This document shows, one piece after another, positions 25,201 through 35,071 of a stretch of 64,000 bases of DNA. The position numbers were made by a program, and so were the translations under genes. Each line of letters begins with the position of its first letter. Position 1 is the stretch's first letter. The stretch comes from Shewanella benthica (GTDB taxonomy: Bacteria > Pseudomonadota > Gammaproteobacteria > Enterobacterales > Shewanellaceae). The notes under the pieces are model-generated. The model saw only the letters and a list, made by a program, of their open reading frames with translations. It searched no databases and was not told where the DNA came from. The stretch lies in assembly GCA_023284085.1 (NCBI GenBank), contig JAKVHY010000016.1, positions 1-64,000 on the forward strand. Direction: 5' to 3'.

Positions 25201-28023
25201 CTAACCCTCGATATTCTGCGGGAAGCGTATATGGTAACAGAGTCCCTTGCCTGGTGATGTTTCGACGTCGACTTCCCCCTTAAGTTTCTGGGTCACCAGG
25301 TTATGCACCAGATGCGTGCCCAGTCCACTGCCTCCCTGATTACGCTTAGTGGTATAGAAGGGATCGAATAGGTTCTTCTCACCATCTTCATCTAAGCCAA
25401 CACCATCATCGCTGTAATTCATTAATATTTGCCCCCCGCTGGCAGATATCTCTATGGTGACCTTACCTACCTGCTCAGGCTTAAACGCATGCAGTAAGCT
25501 ATTCATTATCAGGTTAGTGACCACTTGAGAGAGCATCCCAGGATAAGTATTACAGGTGAGATTATCCGAGCATATGACCTTCACCTCGTGGGGAACTTTC
25601 TTCAACGCCGGACGCAGCGACATTAATATCTCCTCGAGATATTCTTTAAGCCCGAATTCTCTAACCTGCTCACTAGACTGATCCACTGCGACCCGTTTAA
25701 AGCTCTGGATCAACTTAGATGCCCGAGCATTATTTTTGAGAATAATATCCATCGCCTCGGTGCAGGTCTGCATAAAACTCTGAAACTCCTCTTCACTCAG
25801 GTCCCCGGCGGCGAACATCTTCTTCAGTGCAACTACCTCATCGTGTAGGTGAGATGCAGCTGTCACACACACACCGATTGGCGTGTTGATCTCATGGGCT
25901 ATTCCGGCCACCATCTTGCCCAGTGACGCCTGCTTTTCTGTTTCAACCAGATAAGCCTGTGCACTCTTTAATTTATCTAAGGTCTCTCGTAGCTCGCGGG
26001 TTCTTTCATCGACTATGCCCTCCATCTGCTCTGAGTATCGCTTAGCTAACAATTCTTTCTCTTTAGAATAGTTAAGCTGTTGTCTCAACTGAGCCGGACT
26101 TATTTTCAACTGTGCCATTAACTGACCGTAATAGCGCTCTAAAGTGCGGATTTCTGACTCCGAATAAAGGTTAGACTGAGCCACCACCATATGTGCCACC
26201 GCCGCCCCAGTGATACCACTCAACTGCCTCTCTGTGGTTCGCTCCAGATTCGCCAGCTCCTGCACATTGATCAGGCTGACCTCATTCAGATCTGCCTCGG
26301 TCAGACAAGCTGCCAATTTATTCTCAGCATGTTCAGGAGTCAGATACTGGCCGAATATGCCTTTGAGTAATTTAAGCTTGGGCTCAATGTCTATATCTCT
26401 GGGTAAGGTATCCATGATGGCTTCATCTTCTGCCACACGCTCGGCCATCACATCCATAAATTCGGCATTGTAACGCTTCTCCTCTCCGGACACCTTAGAG
26501 TACAAACTGCCCAATACCAGCGCCGAGATGTTCGCCGCCATGGACCAGAAGGCGCCATGACTAATTTTGTCCATCTCGCTCCCCAATAAATGCTCGGGAT
26601 GTAGCCAAGCAATACCGAAAGGACCGGTTAACAAGATATCGGCATTGATCCAGCCGCTTTTCATGATCGCAGGTAAAATCAAACAATAGGCCCAGATGCC
26701 AAAGCCAGCACACAAGCCAGAAAATGCGCCTTTCGATGTCACTTGAGGCCAATATAAACCAGCAATAACCAAGGGCAGAAACTGCAGCACGGCGCAGAAC
26801 GAGATCATCCCCATGTTAACTAACATGTAGGACTCTCCCAGATACAGATAAAACATCTGCCCGGCCCCAAGTACGATGAATACCGCCAGCCAGCGAGACT
26901 GTAACAGATATTTTTTAAACCGACTGTCCGGTCTGAACCTCTGTATGAAAGGTAAAACTAAGTGATTGCTGAACATGGTCGATAGGGTCATTCCCGACAC
27001 CATTAACATGGCCATAGAGGCCGAGAAACCACCGATAAATACGAATATGGTCAATAGCTCTTGCCCGGCTAACATGGGAATAGACAACATATAGCTATCC
27101 GCAGTTTCGGGCCCTAATAACAACAAGCCCGCCGCCGCAATCGGCGTAACAAACAAGGTCATCAGAAAAAGATATATTGGCAGCCACCACTGGATTTTTT
27201 TAACGTGATTAGGATCCGGGTTCTCCACCACCAACACATGAAACTGGCGAGGCAATAACATGAAGGCTGTTCCGGCTAACAGTAGGTAGCTAAACCAGGT
27301 GACAAATGCGGGCTTAGAAGACATTTTAGCCGCAGCCTCGGGCATCTGCTGTTGCAACTGAGCAAAGATATCCAGGGGAGAGTCGAACATCACGAAACAG
27401 ACAAATACCCCGACGGTCAACATGGCTGCCAGCTTAACAAGGCCTTCGACCGCCAGGGCCAACATCATGCCCGGGTGGCGCTCAGTAGGATCCAGATGGC
27501 GGATACCGAACACTATGGTAAACAGCGCGACGCCCAGCCAAACCAGCCAGGCTATCGTGAGCTTAGCCTCGGTTTGCACCGCCAGAAGCAAGTCGATAGA
27601 CGTATTTATCGCCTTAAGTTGCAGGGCTAAATAAGGCACTATGCCGATCATGGCAACTAGCGCCGCGAGCCCAGCCAACAACACACTGCGATTATATCTG
27701 GCAGAGAGAAAGTCGGCGATGCTGGTCACCCTGTAGATCTGCTTAATCAGCAAGATACGTTGCATCAAGGGCCAGATCACTATCATCAACAGCGTCGGGC
27801 CCAGGTAGACAGATAGCATCAAAATACTGGACCGCGTGGCGATACCGACGCTGCCGAAGAAGGTCCAACTGGTACAATATATGGCTAATGACAGGGTGTA
27901 AACAGCGGCACTACTGGTGAGTTTCTGAGCTCGTTCGCTACCAGACTCTGCCCAGGCAGCAATTACATACAGCAAGCCAACATAAGCCAGTATGATCAGC
28001 AGCAGACCCGTGGCACTAATCAT
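25201..28023 (-). CDS. Hybrid sensor kinase with sodium:solute symporter domain
   Basis: A CbrA-like protein of 940 residues. The N-terminal half (about 1-560) has some 13 membrane helices of the SLC5 solute symporter type (start MISATGLLLIILAYVGLLY). A charged linker follows, then a coiled coil (about 660-700), the H-box GIAHEINTPIG with His710, N-box TNLIMNSLLHAF, G1 DDGVGLD and the lid GGSGLGTHLV. It should couple solute transport or binding to phosphorelay, but no response regulator gene is adjacent. Its 5' end has three extra partial copies directly upstream, each overlapping the next by ATGA, so its translation may be coupled to them. Confidence 0.92.
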   Translation of the reverse strand: MISATGLLLIILAYVGLLYVIAAWAESGSERAQKLTSSAAVYTLSLAIYCTSWTFFGSVGIATRSSILMLSVYLGPTLLMIVIWPLMQRILLIKQIYRVTSIADFLSARYNRSVLLAGLAALVAMIGIVPYLALQLKAINTSIDLLLAVQTEAKLTIAWLVWLGVALFTIVFGIRHLDPTERHPGMMLALAVEGLVKLAAMLTVGVFVCFVMFDSPLDIFAQLQQQMPEAAAKMSSKPAFVTWFSYLLLAGTAFMLLPRQFHVLVVENPDPNHVKKIQWWLPIYLFLMTLFVTPIAAAGLLLLGPETADSYMLSIPMLAGQELLTIFVFIGGFSASMAMLMVSGMTLSTMFSNHLVLPFIQRFRPDSRFKKYLLQSRWLAVFIVLGAGQMFYLYLGESYMLVNMGMISFCAVLQFLPLVIAGLYWPQVTSKGAFSGLCAGFGIWAYCLILPAIMKSGWINADILLTGPFGIAWLHPEHLLGSEMDKISHGAFWSMAANISALVLGSLYSKVSGEEKRYNAEFMDVMAERVAEDEAIMDTLPRDIDIEPKLKLLKGIFGQYLTPEHAENKLAACLTEADLNEVSLINVQELANLERTTERQLSGITGAAVAHMVVAQSNLYSESEIRTLERYYGQLMAQLKISPAQLRQQLNYSKEKELLAKRYSEQMEGIVDERTRELRETLDKLKSAQAYLVETEKQASLGKMVAGIAHEINTPIGVCVTAASHLHDEVVALKKMFAAGDLSEEEFQSFMQTCTEAMDIILKNNARASKLIQSFKRVAVDQSSEQVREFGLKEYLEEILMSLRPALKKVPHEVKVICSDNLTCNTYPGMLSQVVTNLIMNSLLHAFKPEQVGKVTIEISASGGQILMNYSDDGVGLDEDGEKNLFDPFYTTKRNQGGSGLGTHLVHNLVTQKLKGEVDVETSPGKGLCYHIRFPQNIEG

Positions 28024-28160
28024 GCTGTCACCTCAGCAGTAGAACTAGCGTCACCACCAGATTCTACTCTATGTTCAGCAGCACTTTCACTGCAAAGAGA
28101 GCCATACAGCAAGCCAACATAAGCCAGTATGATCAACAGCAAACTAGTAGCACTAATCAT
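28020..28160 (-). CDS. Micro-ORF 3, partial copy of the kinase 5' end
   Basis: A 46-codon frame starting MISATSLLLIILAYVGLLYG and ending with GEVTA-like residues (AEVTA). Its first 19 residues match the N-terminal helix of the kinase (MISATGLLLIILAYVGLLY) and the rest is unrelated. The stop overlaps the kinase ATG as ATGA, with gaggtgacagc as a shared ribosome binding region. It would encode a one-helix membrane peptide. Identical in plan to micro-ORF 1. Coding status is inferred from the preserved frame, start, ribosome binding site and overlap. Confidence 0.55.
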   Translation of the reverse strand: MISATSLLLIILAYVGLLYGSLCSESAAEHRVESGGDASSTAEVTA

Positions 28161-28309
28161 GCTGTCACCTCGCCTTTAAGGTGAGAGACGTACACAAGTG
28201 TTTTTGCCTTGTCACTACCGGACTCTGCTCTATGTTCAGGAACTGCAATCACATACAGCAAGCCAACATAAGCCAGTATGATCAGCAGCAGACCCGTGGC
28301 GCTAATCAT
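28157..28309 (-). CDS. Micro-ORF 2, partial copy of the kinase 5' end
   Basis: A 50-codon frame starting MISATGLLLIILAYVGLLYV, nearly identical to the kinase N terminus and with a recognisable further match (RAESGSDKAKTL against WAESGSERAQKL). It ends GEVTA and overlaps micro-ORF 3 by ATGA. It is the copy closest to the kinase itself. A single membrane helix is predicted. Confidence 0.55.
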   Translation of the reverse strand: MISATGLLLIILAYVGLLYVIAVPEHRAESGSDKAKTLVYVSHLKGEVTA

Positions 28310-28446
28310 GCTGTCACCTCAGCAGTAGAACTAGCGTCACCACCAGATTCTACTCTATGTTCAGCAGCACTTTCACTGCAAAGAGAGCCATACAGCAAGC
28401 CAACATAAGCCAGTATGATCAACAGCAAACTAGTAGCACTAATCAT
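28306..28446 (-). CDS. Micro-ORF 1, partial copy of the kinase 5' end
   Basis: A 46-codon frame starting MISATSLLLIILAYVGLLYG and ending AEVTA, almost the same sequence as micro-ORF 3. It overlaps micro-ORF 2 by ATGA. It is the most upstream of the three and is preceded by ctgaggctgtgacagc, a slightly diverged form of the shared ribosome binding region. Confidence 0.5.
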   Translation of the reverse strand: MISATSLLLIILAYVGLLYGSLCSESAAEHRVESGGDASSTAEVTA

Positions 28447-28591
28447 GCTGTCACAGCCTCAGCTGTTACACATAACTCTCTGTTATAAGTAATTTGGGGA
28501 TACCGAGCACAAAGCACAGGTTTTACTATCTCGAAGAGAGGCTGGAGATTTGATTTAGGCTCCAATTCAAGTCTGGATTTCATCGACTAAC

Positions 28592-28834
28592 CTACTTAGT
28601 CAAAGCATATAAGAATAGAATTAAAAACAGCCAAATCAGTGTGATACTTAGCAAGATGCTAGATAGGCTGAATGATATGTTACCGGCGACTGGCCATGAG
28701 ACAATAAAAAAACACATTACTAGGGCCAACAGCCTGAAGGCAGCTTGATTATTATTTTTCCTCCACACCACATTACTCCAGTAAAGATCCTGTCTAAAGC
28801 ATAGTTCAGACCTTGAAAAGAGTGGAAAAATCAT
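28592..28834 (-). CDS. Possible small two-helix membrane protein
   Basis: An 80-residue frame with two strongly hydrophobic segments (about 33-52 and 57-77) and a charged N terminus. I do not recognise it. There is no clear ribosome binding site before the ATG, so the real start may be later or the frame may be chance. It lies between the micro-ORFs and the divergent metH promoter region. Confidence 0.35.
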   Translation of the reverse strand: MIFPLFSRSELCFRQDLYWSNVVWRKNNNQAAFRLLALVMCFFIVSWPVAGNISFSLSSILLSITLIWLFLILFLYALTK

Positions 28835-28911
28835 TCAAAAATAAGTCAATATACAAGGCGATATAACACACAATATGGCGACTCGACACAGATACGTGTC
28901 TGGTTTAGTAT

Positions 28912-28935
28912 AGACGTCTATACGTATAAACATCC
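28912..28935 (+). promoter_or_regulatory. MetJ operator (tandem met boxes)
   Basis: AGACGTCT (28912-28919) is a perfect met box, followed in register by ATACGTAT (28920-28927) and the weaker AAACATCC (28928-28935). Tandem 8-bp boxes are the way the MetJ-SAM repressor binds. A further aGATACGTGTCT palindrome lies at about 28890-28901. The site is 65-90 bases upstream of metH. Confidence 0.85.
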
Positions 28936-28999
28936 AAACGACACCACCCAGCGATTTCAATAGAGATGCAGCGCAGATCGATTAAGGCAGGTAGAATTT

Positions 29000-31900
29000 A
29001 TGGCCAGTGACACCCTCAGCACCCAAAGATTAACCAAAGAGAAAGGTCAACAACTCACCTTAAAATTGACCCGACAACTCGAACAAGGGATCCTCATTCT
29101 CGATGGTGCCATGGGCACCATGATCCAAGACCTTAAGTTGGAAGAGGAAGATTTTCGCGGCGAACAGTTCAAACACTGGCATAAAGATGTAAAAGGCAAC
29201 AACGACATGTTGGTGCTGACTCAGCCTGCTGCCATCAAGGGCATTCATAAACAATACTTGCTCGCCGGCGCCGATATCATCGAAACCAACACCTTCAACT
29301 CGACGCGTATCGCCATGGCCGACTACGACATGCAGGAGTTCTCGGCCCAGATAAACCTTGAGGGAGCCCGCCTCGCCCGCGCCGCTGCCGATGAAGTTGA
29401 GCAAGAGACAGGCCGCAGCTGTTATGTTGCCGGTGTACTGGGCCCGACTAACCGCACGTGTTCTATCAGCCCGGATGTGAACGACCCCGGATACCGTAAT
29501 GTCACCTTCGATGAGTTGGTCGAGGCTTATGTCGAGTCCATTAATGCCCTGATTGAGGGCGGCGCCGATATCATCATGGTAGAAACCATTTTCGATACCT
29601 TAAACGCCAAAGCCGCACTGTTTGCCGTCGAGACAGTCTATGATGATCTCGGTGCACGCTTGCCTATCATGATATCCGGCACCATTACCGATGCATCAGG
29701 CCGCACCCTGACCGGACAAACCACCGAAGCCTTCTACAATTCATTACGCCATGTTAAGCCACTATCGATTGGCCTTAACTGCGCCTTGGGGCCTAAAGAG
29801 CTGCGCCCTTATGTGGAAGAGCTTTCTAAGATTTCCGAGTGTTTCGTCTCGGCTCATCCAAATGCGGGCTTGCCCAATGAGTTCGGTGGCTATGATGAAA
29901 CCCCCAAGCAGATGGCCGATATTATTGGTGAGTGGGCCCAGGAAGGCTTCCTCAACATAATCGGTGGCTGTTGTGGTACCACGCCGGATCATATTCGCGT
30001 CATTCGCGAAGCCGTTATCAAGTACCCAGCCCGTCCGCTACCCGATATCCCAGTGGCCTGTCGTCTGGCTGGCCTTGAGCCACTGACTATTGATGAAAAC
30101 TCGCTGTTTCTTAACGTGGGTGAGCGTACCAACGTCACTGGCTCGGCCAAGTTTTTACGCCTCATCAAGACCGGAGAGTTCGAAGAGGCGCTATCCGTCG
30201 CCCGCGAACAAGTAGAAAACGGCGCGCAGATCATCGATATCAACATGGATGAGGGCATGCTCGACGGTGCCGAAATCATGCACAAGTTCCTCAACCTTAT
30301 CGCCTCCGAGCCCGACATCTCACGTGTGCCTATTATGATCGACTCCTCCAAATGGGAAGTAATAGAGGCCGGTCTCAAGTGTATTCAGGGTAAAGGTATC
30401 GTCAACTCCATCTCGCTTAAAGAGGGAGAAGAGAAGTTTATTCAGCAGGCCACCTTAGTTAAACGCTACGGCGCGGCCGCCATCATCATGGCCTTCGATG
30501 AACAGGGCCAGGCCGATACTAAGGCGCGCAAGATAGAGATCTGTACCCGTGCCTACCGGGTATTGGTAGATAAGGTGGGGTTTCCACCGGAAGATATTAT
30601 CTTCGATCCCAATATTTTCGCCATCGCCACGGGTATCGAAGAGCACGATAACTATGCCGTCGACTTTATCGAAGCCACCGCCGAGATAAAGCGCACCTTG
30701 CCCCACGCGATGATCTCGGGTGGGGTATCTAACGTCTCCTTCTCGTTTCGTGGTAACAACCCGGTGCGAGAGGCGATTCATGCCGTGTTCCTCTACCACG
30801 CGATTCAGGCCGGCATGGACATGGGTATCGTCAACGCCGGTCAATTAGCCATCTATGACGATATCGATCCAGAGCTTAAGGAAAGGGTCGAGGCCATAGT
30901 AGGCAACTTGCCTTGCACCGCTGTCGATAAGAATGGCGATGTCACCAATAACACTGAACTCTTATTAGAAGTGGCGGAGAAGTTCCGCGGCGACGGCAGT
31001 CAAACCACCAAGAAAGCAGATCTCGAATGGCGCAGCTGGGAGGTCAATAAACGCCTGTCTCACGCCCTAGTTAAAGGCATCACAGATTATATCGACCAAG
31101 ACACAGAAGAGGCGAGAGCGGCGTCGAGTCGTCCGCTAGATGTGATCGAAGGCGCCTTGATGGACGGCATGAATGTGGTCGGTGACCTGTTCGGCTCGGG
31201 CAAGATGTTCCTGCCCCAGGTGGTGAAGTCAGCCCGGGTGATGAAAAAAGCCGTCGCTTATCTCAACCCTTATATCGAAGAAGAGAAGACCCCGGGTCAA
31301 TCGAACGGCAAGATCTTAATGGTCACAGTTAAGGGTGACGTGCACGATATCGGTAAAAATATCGTCGGCGTGGTTCTGGCCTGTAACGGCTATGATGTCA
31401 TCGATTTAGGAGTCATGGTGCCGGTGGAGAAGATCATCGACGTGGCCATAACCGAGAACGTCGACATCATAGGCATGTCCGGGCTTATCACCCCGAGTCT
31501 GGATGAGATGGTGCATAATGTGAAGAGCTTCCATAAGGCGGGCTTAACCATTCCAATCATCATAGGCGGCGCGACCTGCTCGAAAATTCACACCGCGGTG
31601 AAGATTGCCCCCCACTCGCCGACGGGTGCCATCTATATCGCCGACGCCTCACGCGCCGTGCCTATGGTGTCAAAGCTGATTAATAACGAGACTCGTCAGG
31701 CCACCATAGACGCCGCCTATCAGGAATACGATGTGATGCGCGAGAAGCGCCTGTCGCAGACCAAACGCAAGATCATCACCACTATCGAAGCGGCCCGTGA
31801 GAATCGCTGCAAGTACGACTGGGACAAGTACACCCCGTTTATCCCCAATCAGCTGGGGCGTCAGGTATTCGATGACTATCCATTAGAAGACTTAGTCGAG

Positions 31901-32770
31901 CGTATCGACTGGACGCCGTTTTTCCGCAGCTGGGAGCTACACGGACACTTCCCTCAAATTTTAACCGATAAGGTCGTAGGCATTGAGGCCACTAAGCTGT
32001 TCGCCGATGGCAAGGCCATGCTTAAACAGATCATCGATGAGAAATGGCTCACCGCCAAGGGCGTTATCGGCCTGTTTCCGGCGAATACCGTCAATCATGA
32101 CGATATCGAACTGTACTCTTGCGATGGGACGATTGAGACCCGCGAGAAACCAATAATGACCCTGCACCACCTGCGCATGCAGATAGAGCGTGTGGGCAAC
32201 GACAACTTCTGTCTGGCCGACTTTGTCGCGCCGAAAGACTCAGGCGTTGCCGATTACATGGGCGGCTTCGCAGTCACCGCGGGGCACGGTATCGACGAGC
32301 ATATTGCGCGCTTCGAAGCCGACCACGATGACTACAGCGCCATCATGCTCAAATGTCTGGCCGACCGTTTGGCCGAGGCCTTCGCCGAGCGCATGCACGA
32401 ACGTGTACGTAAGGAGTTCTGGGGTTATGCCAGCGATGAAGTGTTAGATAACGAAGCACTGATTCGTGAGAAGTATAAAGGCATACGTCCAGCGCCTGGT
32501 TACCCAGCTTGCCCCGACCACACAGAGAAGGGCCTGCTTTGGGATCTGTTAAAGCCTGATGAGACCATCGGCCTTAATATCACCGAGAGCTACGCCATGT
32601 ACCCAACGGCTGCAGTTTCTGGCTGGTACTTTGCCCATCCTAAGTCACGCTACTTTGGCGTGACCAATATCGGCAAAGATCAGGTAGAGGATTATGCTCA
32701 GCGTAAGGGGATGAGTATAGAAGAGACAGAGAGATGGCTCTCTCCGGTGTTAGACTACGATCCAGAGTAA
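29000..32770 (+). CDS. metH: Cobalamin-dependent methionine synthase
   Basis: Methylates homocysteine using methylcobalamin and methyltetrahydrofolate. Modules in order: homocysteine domain (about 20-345) with zinc Cys in GLNCALG and [10 protein letters not shown]; pterin domain (about 375-640) with [11 protein letters not shown]; cap and B12 domain (about 670-920) with the cobalt-ligand motif [14 protein letters not shown]-activation domain (about 935-1250) with [12 protein letters not shown]. 1256 residues against 1227 in E. coli; the extra residues are at the N terminus. Expression is probably under MetJ. The enzyme is a main user of the cobalamin made by the operon 5 kb away. Confidence 0.98.
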   Translation: MASDTLSTQRLTKEKGQQLTLKLTRQLEQGILILDGAMGTMIQDLKLEEEDFRGEQFKHWHKDVKGNNDMLVLTQPAAIKGIHKQYLLAGADIIETNTFNSTRIAMADYDMQEFSAQINLEGARLARAAADEVEQETGRSCYVAGVLGPTNRTCSISPDVNDPGYRNVTFDELVEAYVESINALIEGGADIIMVETIFDTLNAKAALFAVETVYDDLGARLPIMISGTITDASGRTLTGQTTEAFYNSLRHVKPLSIGLNCALGPKELRPYVEELSKISECFVSAHPNAGLPNEFGGYDETPKQMADIIGEWAQEGFLNIIGGCCGTTPDHIRVIREAVIKYPARPLPDIPVACRLAGLEPLTIDENSLFLNVGERTNVTGSAKFLRLIKTGEFEEALSVAREQVENGAQIIDINMDEGMLDGAEIMHKFLNLIASEPDISRVPIMIDSSKWEVIEAGLKCIQGKGIVNSISLKEGEEKFIQQATLVKRYGAAAIIMAFDEQGQADTKARKIEICTRAYRVLVDKVGFPPEDIIFDPNIFAIATGIEEHDNYAVDFIEATAEIKRTLPHAMISGGVSNVSFSFRGNNPVREAIHAVFLYHAIQAGMDMGIVNAGQLAIYDDIDPELKERVEAIVGNLPCTAVDKNGDVTNNTELLLEVAEKFRGDGSQTTKKADLEWRSWEVNKRLSHALVKGITDYIDQDTEEARAASSRPLDVIEGALMDGMNVVGDLFGSGKMFLPQVVKSARVMKKAVAYLNPYIEEEKTPGQSNGKILMVTVKGDVHDIGKNIVGVVLACNGYDVIDLGVMVPVEKIIDVAITENVDIIGMSGLITPSLDEMVHNVKSFHKAGLTIPIIIGGATCSKIHTAVKIAPHSPTGAIYIADASRAVPMVSKLINNETRQATIDAAYQEYDVMREKRLSQTKRKIITTIEAARENRCKYDWDKYTPFIPNQLGRQVFDDYPLEDLVERIDWTPFFRSWELHGHFPQILTDKVVGIEATKLFADGKAMLKQIIDEKWLTAKGVIGLFPANTVNHDDIELYSCDGTIETREKPIMTLHHLRMQIERVGNDNFCLADFVAPKDSGVADYMGGFAVTAGHGIDEHIARFEADHDDYSAIMLKCLADRLAEAFAERMHERVRKEFWGYASDEVLDNEALIREKYKGIRPAPGYPACPDHTEKGLLWDLLKPDETIGLNITESYAMYPTAAVSGWYFAHPKSRYFGVTNIGKDQVEDYAQRKGMSIEETERWLSPVLDYDPE

Positions 32771-33136
32771 GGAGTGATTCCAATAGGGAGCTCTGAGCGG
32801 GAAGGCGGACCTGTCCGCCTGGTGACTGAAGGTCTAAAACAAAGAGTGTGCCTGCTGGCTGATGAGATATCTGTATTTATTCTTGTTGGTGGCAGGTATT
32901 TTTGTATCTATTGCTTGCCGCAGGCTTATGCACTGTTACCCCGGTCTTTCCAGCAATGCTTCTGAGCTGGAACCTAGCTCTTTAGGACTTTCAACGAGGG
33001 ATAACTGTCGCCTGCGGCTGCATTTGAATGAAATGAGGAAAGTATGATCTGGCCCCACTTTTTATTGAACTTCATAGTGCTATAGTGTAGGAAGTTCTAA
33101 AATAATAAATTTCAAATTACCGTTCAGGGGTTACCT
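32771..33136. other. metH-DUF465 gap with inverted repeats
   Basis: AGGCGGAC-CT-GTCCGCCT is a perfect 8-bp hairpin at 32803-32820, without a T-run, placed shortly after metH. At about 32941-32985 lies a degenerate copy of the cattccggcaatgctt repeat found at 33462. Two short open frames here have no ribosome binding site or family likeness and I do not call them. Confidence 0.5.
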
Positions 33137-33400
33137 ATGCTTAATGAGAATCACGCGCTTATTTTCGATTTCCCAGAATATAAACAAGACATCGTTTATT
33201 TGAATTATAAAGACGAAGCATTCACAACATTATCCAAGCAATATCACCTACTCGATTATGATATTCGTCAGCTAGAACTTGCCGGTAGTCCAACCGATGA
33301 CGAGCATATGCATCAGCTAAAATTACAACGCGCTAACTTGAAAGACGTCTTGTTCCAACGATTGAAAGCTCACCACGACACCCCAGTTACAACCAGCTAG
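33137..33400 (+). CDS. DUF465/YdcH family protein
   Basis: An 87-residue, mainly helical protein. The segment LSKQYHLLDYDIRQLELAGSPTDDEHMHQLKLQRANLKDVLFQRL fits the DUF465 (YdcH) pattern of a short coiled-coil hairpin, although the spacing given here is one continuous description of residues about 33-77. A ggggtt tract precedes the ATG. The biochemical role of the family is unknown. A repeat cluster follows. Confidence 0.85.
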   Translation: MLNENHALIFDFPEYKQDIVYLNYKDEAFTTLSKQYHLLDYDIRQLELAGSPTDDEHMHQLKLQRANLKDVLFQRLKAHHDTPVTTS

Positions 33401-33461
33401 TTCCAGAGCCTGAATACGCAATAAAACACAGGGCTGCCCAGAGCGTCCCTGTCTTCCCTCC

Positions 33462-33590
33462 GTCATTCCGGCAATGCTTGAGACTCTGTCATTCCGGCAA
33501 TGCTTTTAAGCCGGAATCCATTGTGTCATCCCGCGTTTTTAGGCCGGAGTCTATTCTGTCGTCCCGGTGTTGTTTTAGGTCGGGATCTGG
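33462..33590. repeat. Cluster of GTCATTCCGGC hairpin repeats
   Basis: Four successive units begin gtcattccgg (33462), gtcattccgg (33488), gtcatcccgc (about 33525) and gtcgtcccgg (about 33558). The units end gccggaatc, gccggagtc and tcgggatc, so each can form a hairpin. This is the widespread GTCATTCC...GGAATC class of short intergenic repeat. The cluster follows the DUF465 gene. Confidence 0.75.
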
Positions 33591-33767
33591 CTCCTTATGC
33601 TAATCAAAATTACTATGACACCCGTTCGAACTTGTCGTATTTTAGTAAGTAAATCCATTTACTTAGCCAGTTCGCTATCCCAACCTCTCGCTCATGAGCT
33701 TATGGCTACGCCACTTCTTGTAACAGTCAGAGCACCTTGCCAATGGGGATTGTGGCTCCGTTAATTC

Positions 33768-34649
33768 TTATGACCTGCTCATAGCAGCCATAACGAACTC
33801 TATGAAGACTCGCGTTTTCAGTGACAGGGCTTTGCTCTTATACATAAGATGTATTGGTGAAGGGGTTGGCACCTGATCACTCAAAATTTCAATTAGCTCT
33901 CCACGTACTAAATCTTCAGAGAGTAGCAAACGTGGCTGCAGTAATATTCCAGCTCCCTTCAGTGTCGCGACTTTCAGGGCCTGACCACTGTTCGAGGTCA
34001 ATCTGGAGTGCTGTTTATCAAATGCCTGTGTATCTATTTGCAATGCTAGGCTAGCTTGAATATCACCATAGCTAAAGCCCAGACATTGATGATTCGTTAA
34101 ATCAGTCAGCGAAAGCGGTATTCGATGTTTGGCAAGATAATCGGGGGATGCGCAAAACACCATTTCATAAACGGCAATCTGTCGGGCTATTAACGATGAA
34201 CTGGCAAGGCCACCGATACGGATCACTACATCGACCTGTTCATGTAACGGATCGATTAAGTCGTTATCTAGCGTCAATTCGATATTGATATCGGGATATT
34301 GCTGCAGGAAGTCAGCCACTATCGGTGCGAGTACGATATTACCAAAAGTAACGGGGGAATTAATACGTACCTTGCCCTTGGGTTTATTTTCTAACGTTTG
34401 TAGGCTATTTTCGGCTTCGGCTATGTCATCCAATATTCGTCTACACTCCAGATAATAGAGTTGTCCAGTTTCGGTTAATGATTGCCTGCGCGTAGTACGG
34501 TTTATTAGCTTAGTACCCAGGTGTGTCTCTAAAAACTTAATGTATTTCCCAATCATGGTTGAAGTGACTGCAAAACTTGTTGCGGCGCCAGAGAAACTAC
34601 CATGTTGCACCACATGCACAAACACCTGCATGCTCTTCAACTTATCCAC
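33768..34649 (-). CDS. LysR-family transcriptional regulator
   Basis: 293 residues. The N-terminal winged helix (about 1-60) has SFSGAATSFAVTSTMIGKYIKFLETHLGTKLINRTTR-type LysR features, and the substrate-binding domain starts near residue 90 (KGKVRINSPVTFG). It belongs to the large group resembling DmlR/AaeR. It is divergent from the monooxygenase/oxidoreductase pair and probably controls it through the inverted repeat at 34680-34728. The effector is unknown. Confidence 0.93.
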   Translation of the reverse strand: MDKLKSMQVFVHVVQHGSFSGAATSFAVTSTMIGKYIKFLETHLGTKLINRTTRRQSLTETGQLYYLECRRILDDIAEAENSLQTLENKPKGKVRINSPVTFGNIVLAPIVADFLQQYPDINIELTLDNDLIDPLHEQVDVVIRIGGLASSSLIARQIAVYEMVFCASPDYLAKHRIPLSLTDLTNHQCLGFSYGDIQASLALQIDTQAFDKQHSRLTSNSGQALKVATLKGAGILLQPRLLLSEDLVRGELIEILSDQVPTPSPIHLMYKSKALSLKTRVFIEFVMAAMSRS

Positions 34650-34679
34650 ATTAACAACCTAGAGTTCACAAAGAATAAA

Positions 34680-34728
34680 CCAGATGGTAGTTTATCAACC
34701 CTGAGTTTTCAATTAAATTATCATCTGG
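34680..34728. promoter_or_regulatory. Candidate LysR operator
   Basis: CCAGATGGTA (34680-34689) and TATCATCTGG (34719-34728) are inverted with one mismatch, 29 bases apart, in the intergenic space between the divergent LysR gene and its presumed targets. Spacing on one DNA face and position fit LysR-type control. Confidence 0.5.
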
Positions 34729-34765
34729 ATATCTGCTCATTCCTGTAGATTAACTTGGAGATAAT

Positions 34766-35068
34766 ATGTTTAAACAAGGCTTGTTTATTACGGCAGAACT
34801 ACGCATAAAACCTGACATAGATCTCGATACGGCCATTGCTGCCATTCACTCTTTTTGTGAAGACATGAATAGCGAAAAGGGGTGTTCGATGGCAGTCCCA
34901 CTGCAAGATAGAGAAAACCCTCGTCGATTTATCTTCTGGGAACGTTATGAAGATAAAGCCGCCTTCGATCAGCATTTTCAGGCCGAACACACTCAAAGGT
35001 TTATTAACTCAGGTTTAACGGATTTTGTTCAGGCGTTTGAAACCCAACTATTGACGATGGAGAGATAA
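34766..35068 (+). CDS. ABM-domain (antibiotic biosynthesis monooxygenase-like) protein
   Basis: A 100-residue single ferredoxin-like domain of the dimeric alpha/beta-barrel type, with FIFWERYEDKAAFDQHFQAEHTQRF matching the YgiN/ABM pattern (residues about 51-75). Members oxidise or bind quinones and other small aromatics, or act as heme-independent monooxygenases. Only 3 bases separate it from the oxidoreductase gene, so the two are coexpressed and may act on one substrate. Confidence 0.85.
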   Translation: MFKQGLFITAELRIKPDIDLDTAIAAIHSFCEDMNSEKGCSMAVPLQDRENPRRFIFWERYEDKAAFDQHFQAEHTQRFINSGLTDFVQAFETQLLTMER

Positions 35069-35071
35069 ACG

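Larger units (their letters stand above)
28021..28450. repeat. Tandem duplications of the kinase 5' end
   Basis: Start-codon copies lie at 28021, 28158, 28307 and 28444 (plus-strand cat), giving spacings of 137, 149 and 137 bp, that is a 286-bp higher-order duplication of two related subunits. The stretch from the first copy (agcagtagaactagcgtcac) is repeated almost base for base 286 bp later. Confidence 0.9.

Noticed and set aside
32774..33047. Two short plus-strand frames after metH
   Set aside because: They lack ribosome binding sites and cover repeat-like sequence; composition is not protein-like.
33462..33590. CRISPR array
   Set aside because: The four hairpin units are adjacent, too short, diverged and without spacers or cas genes.
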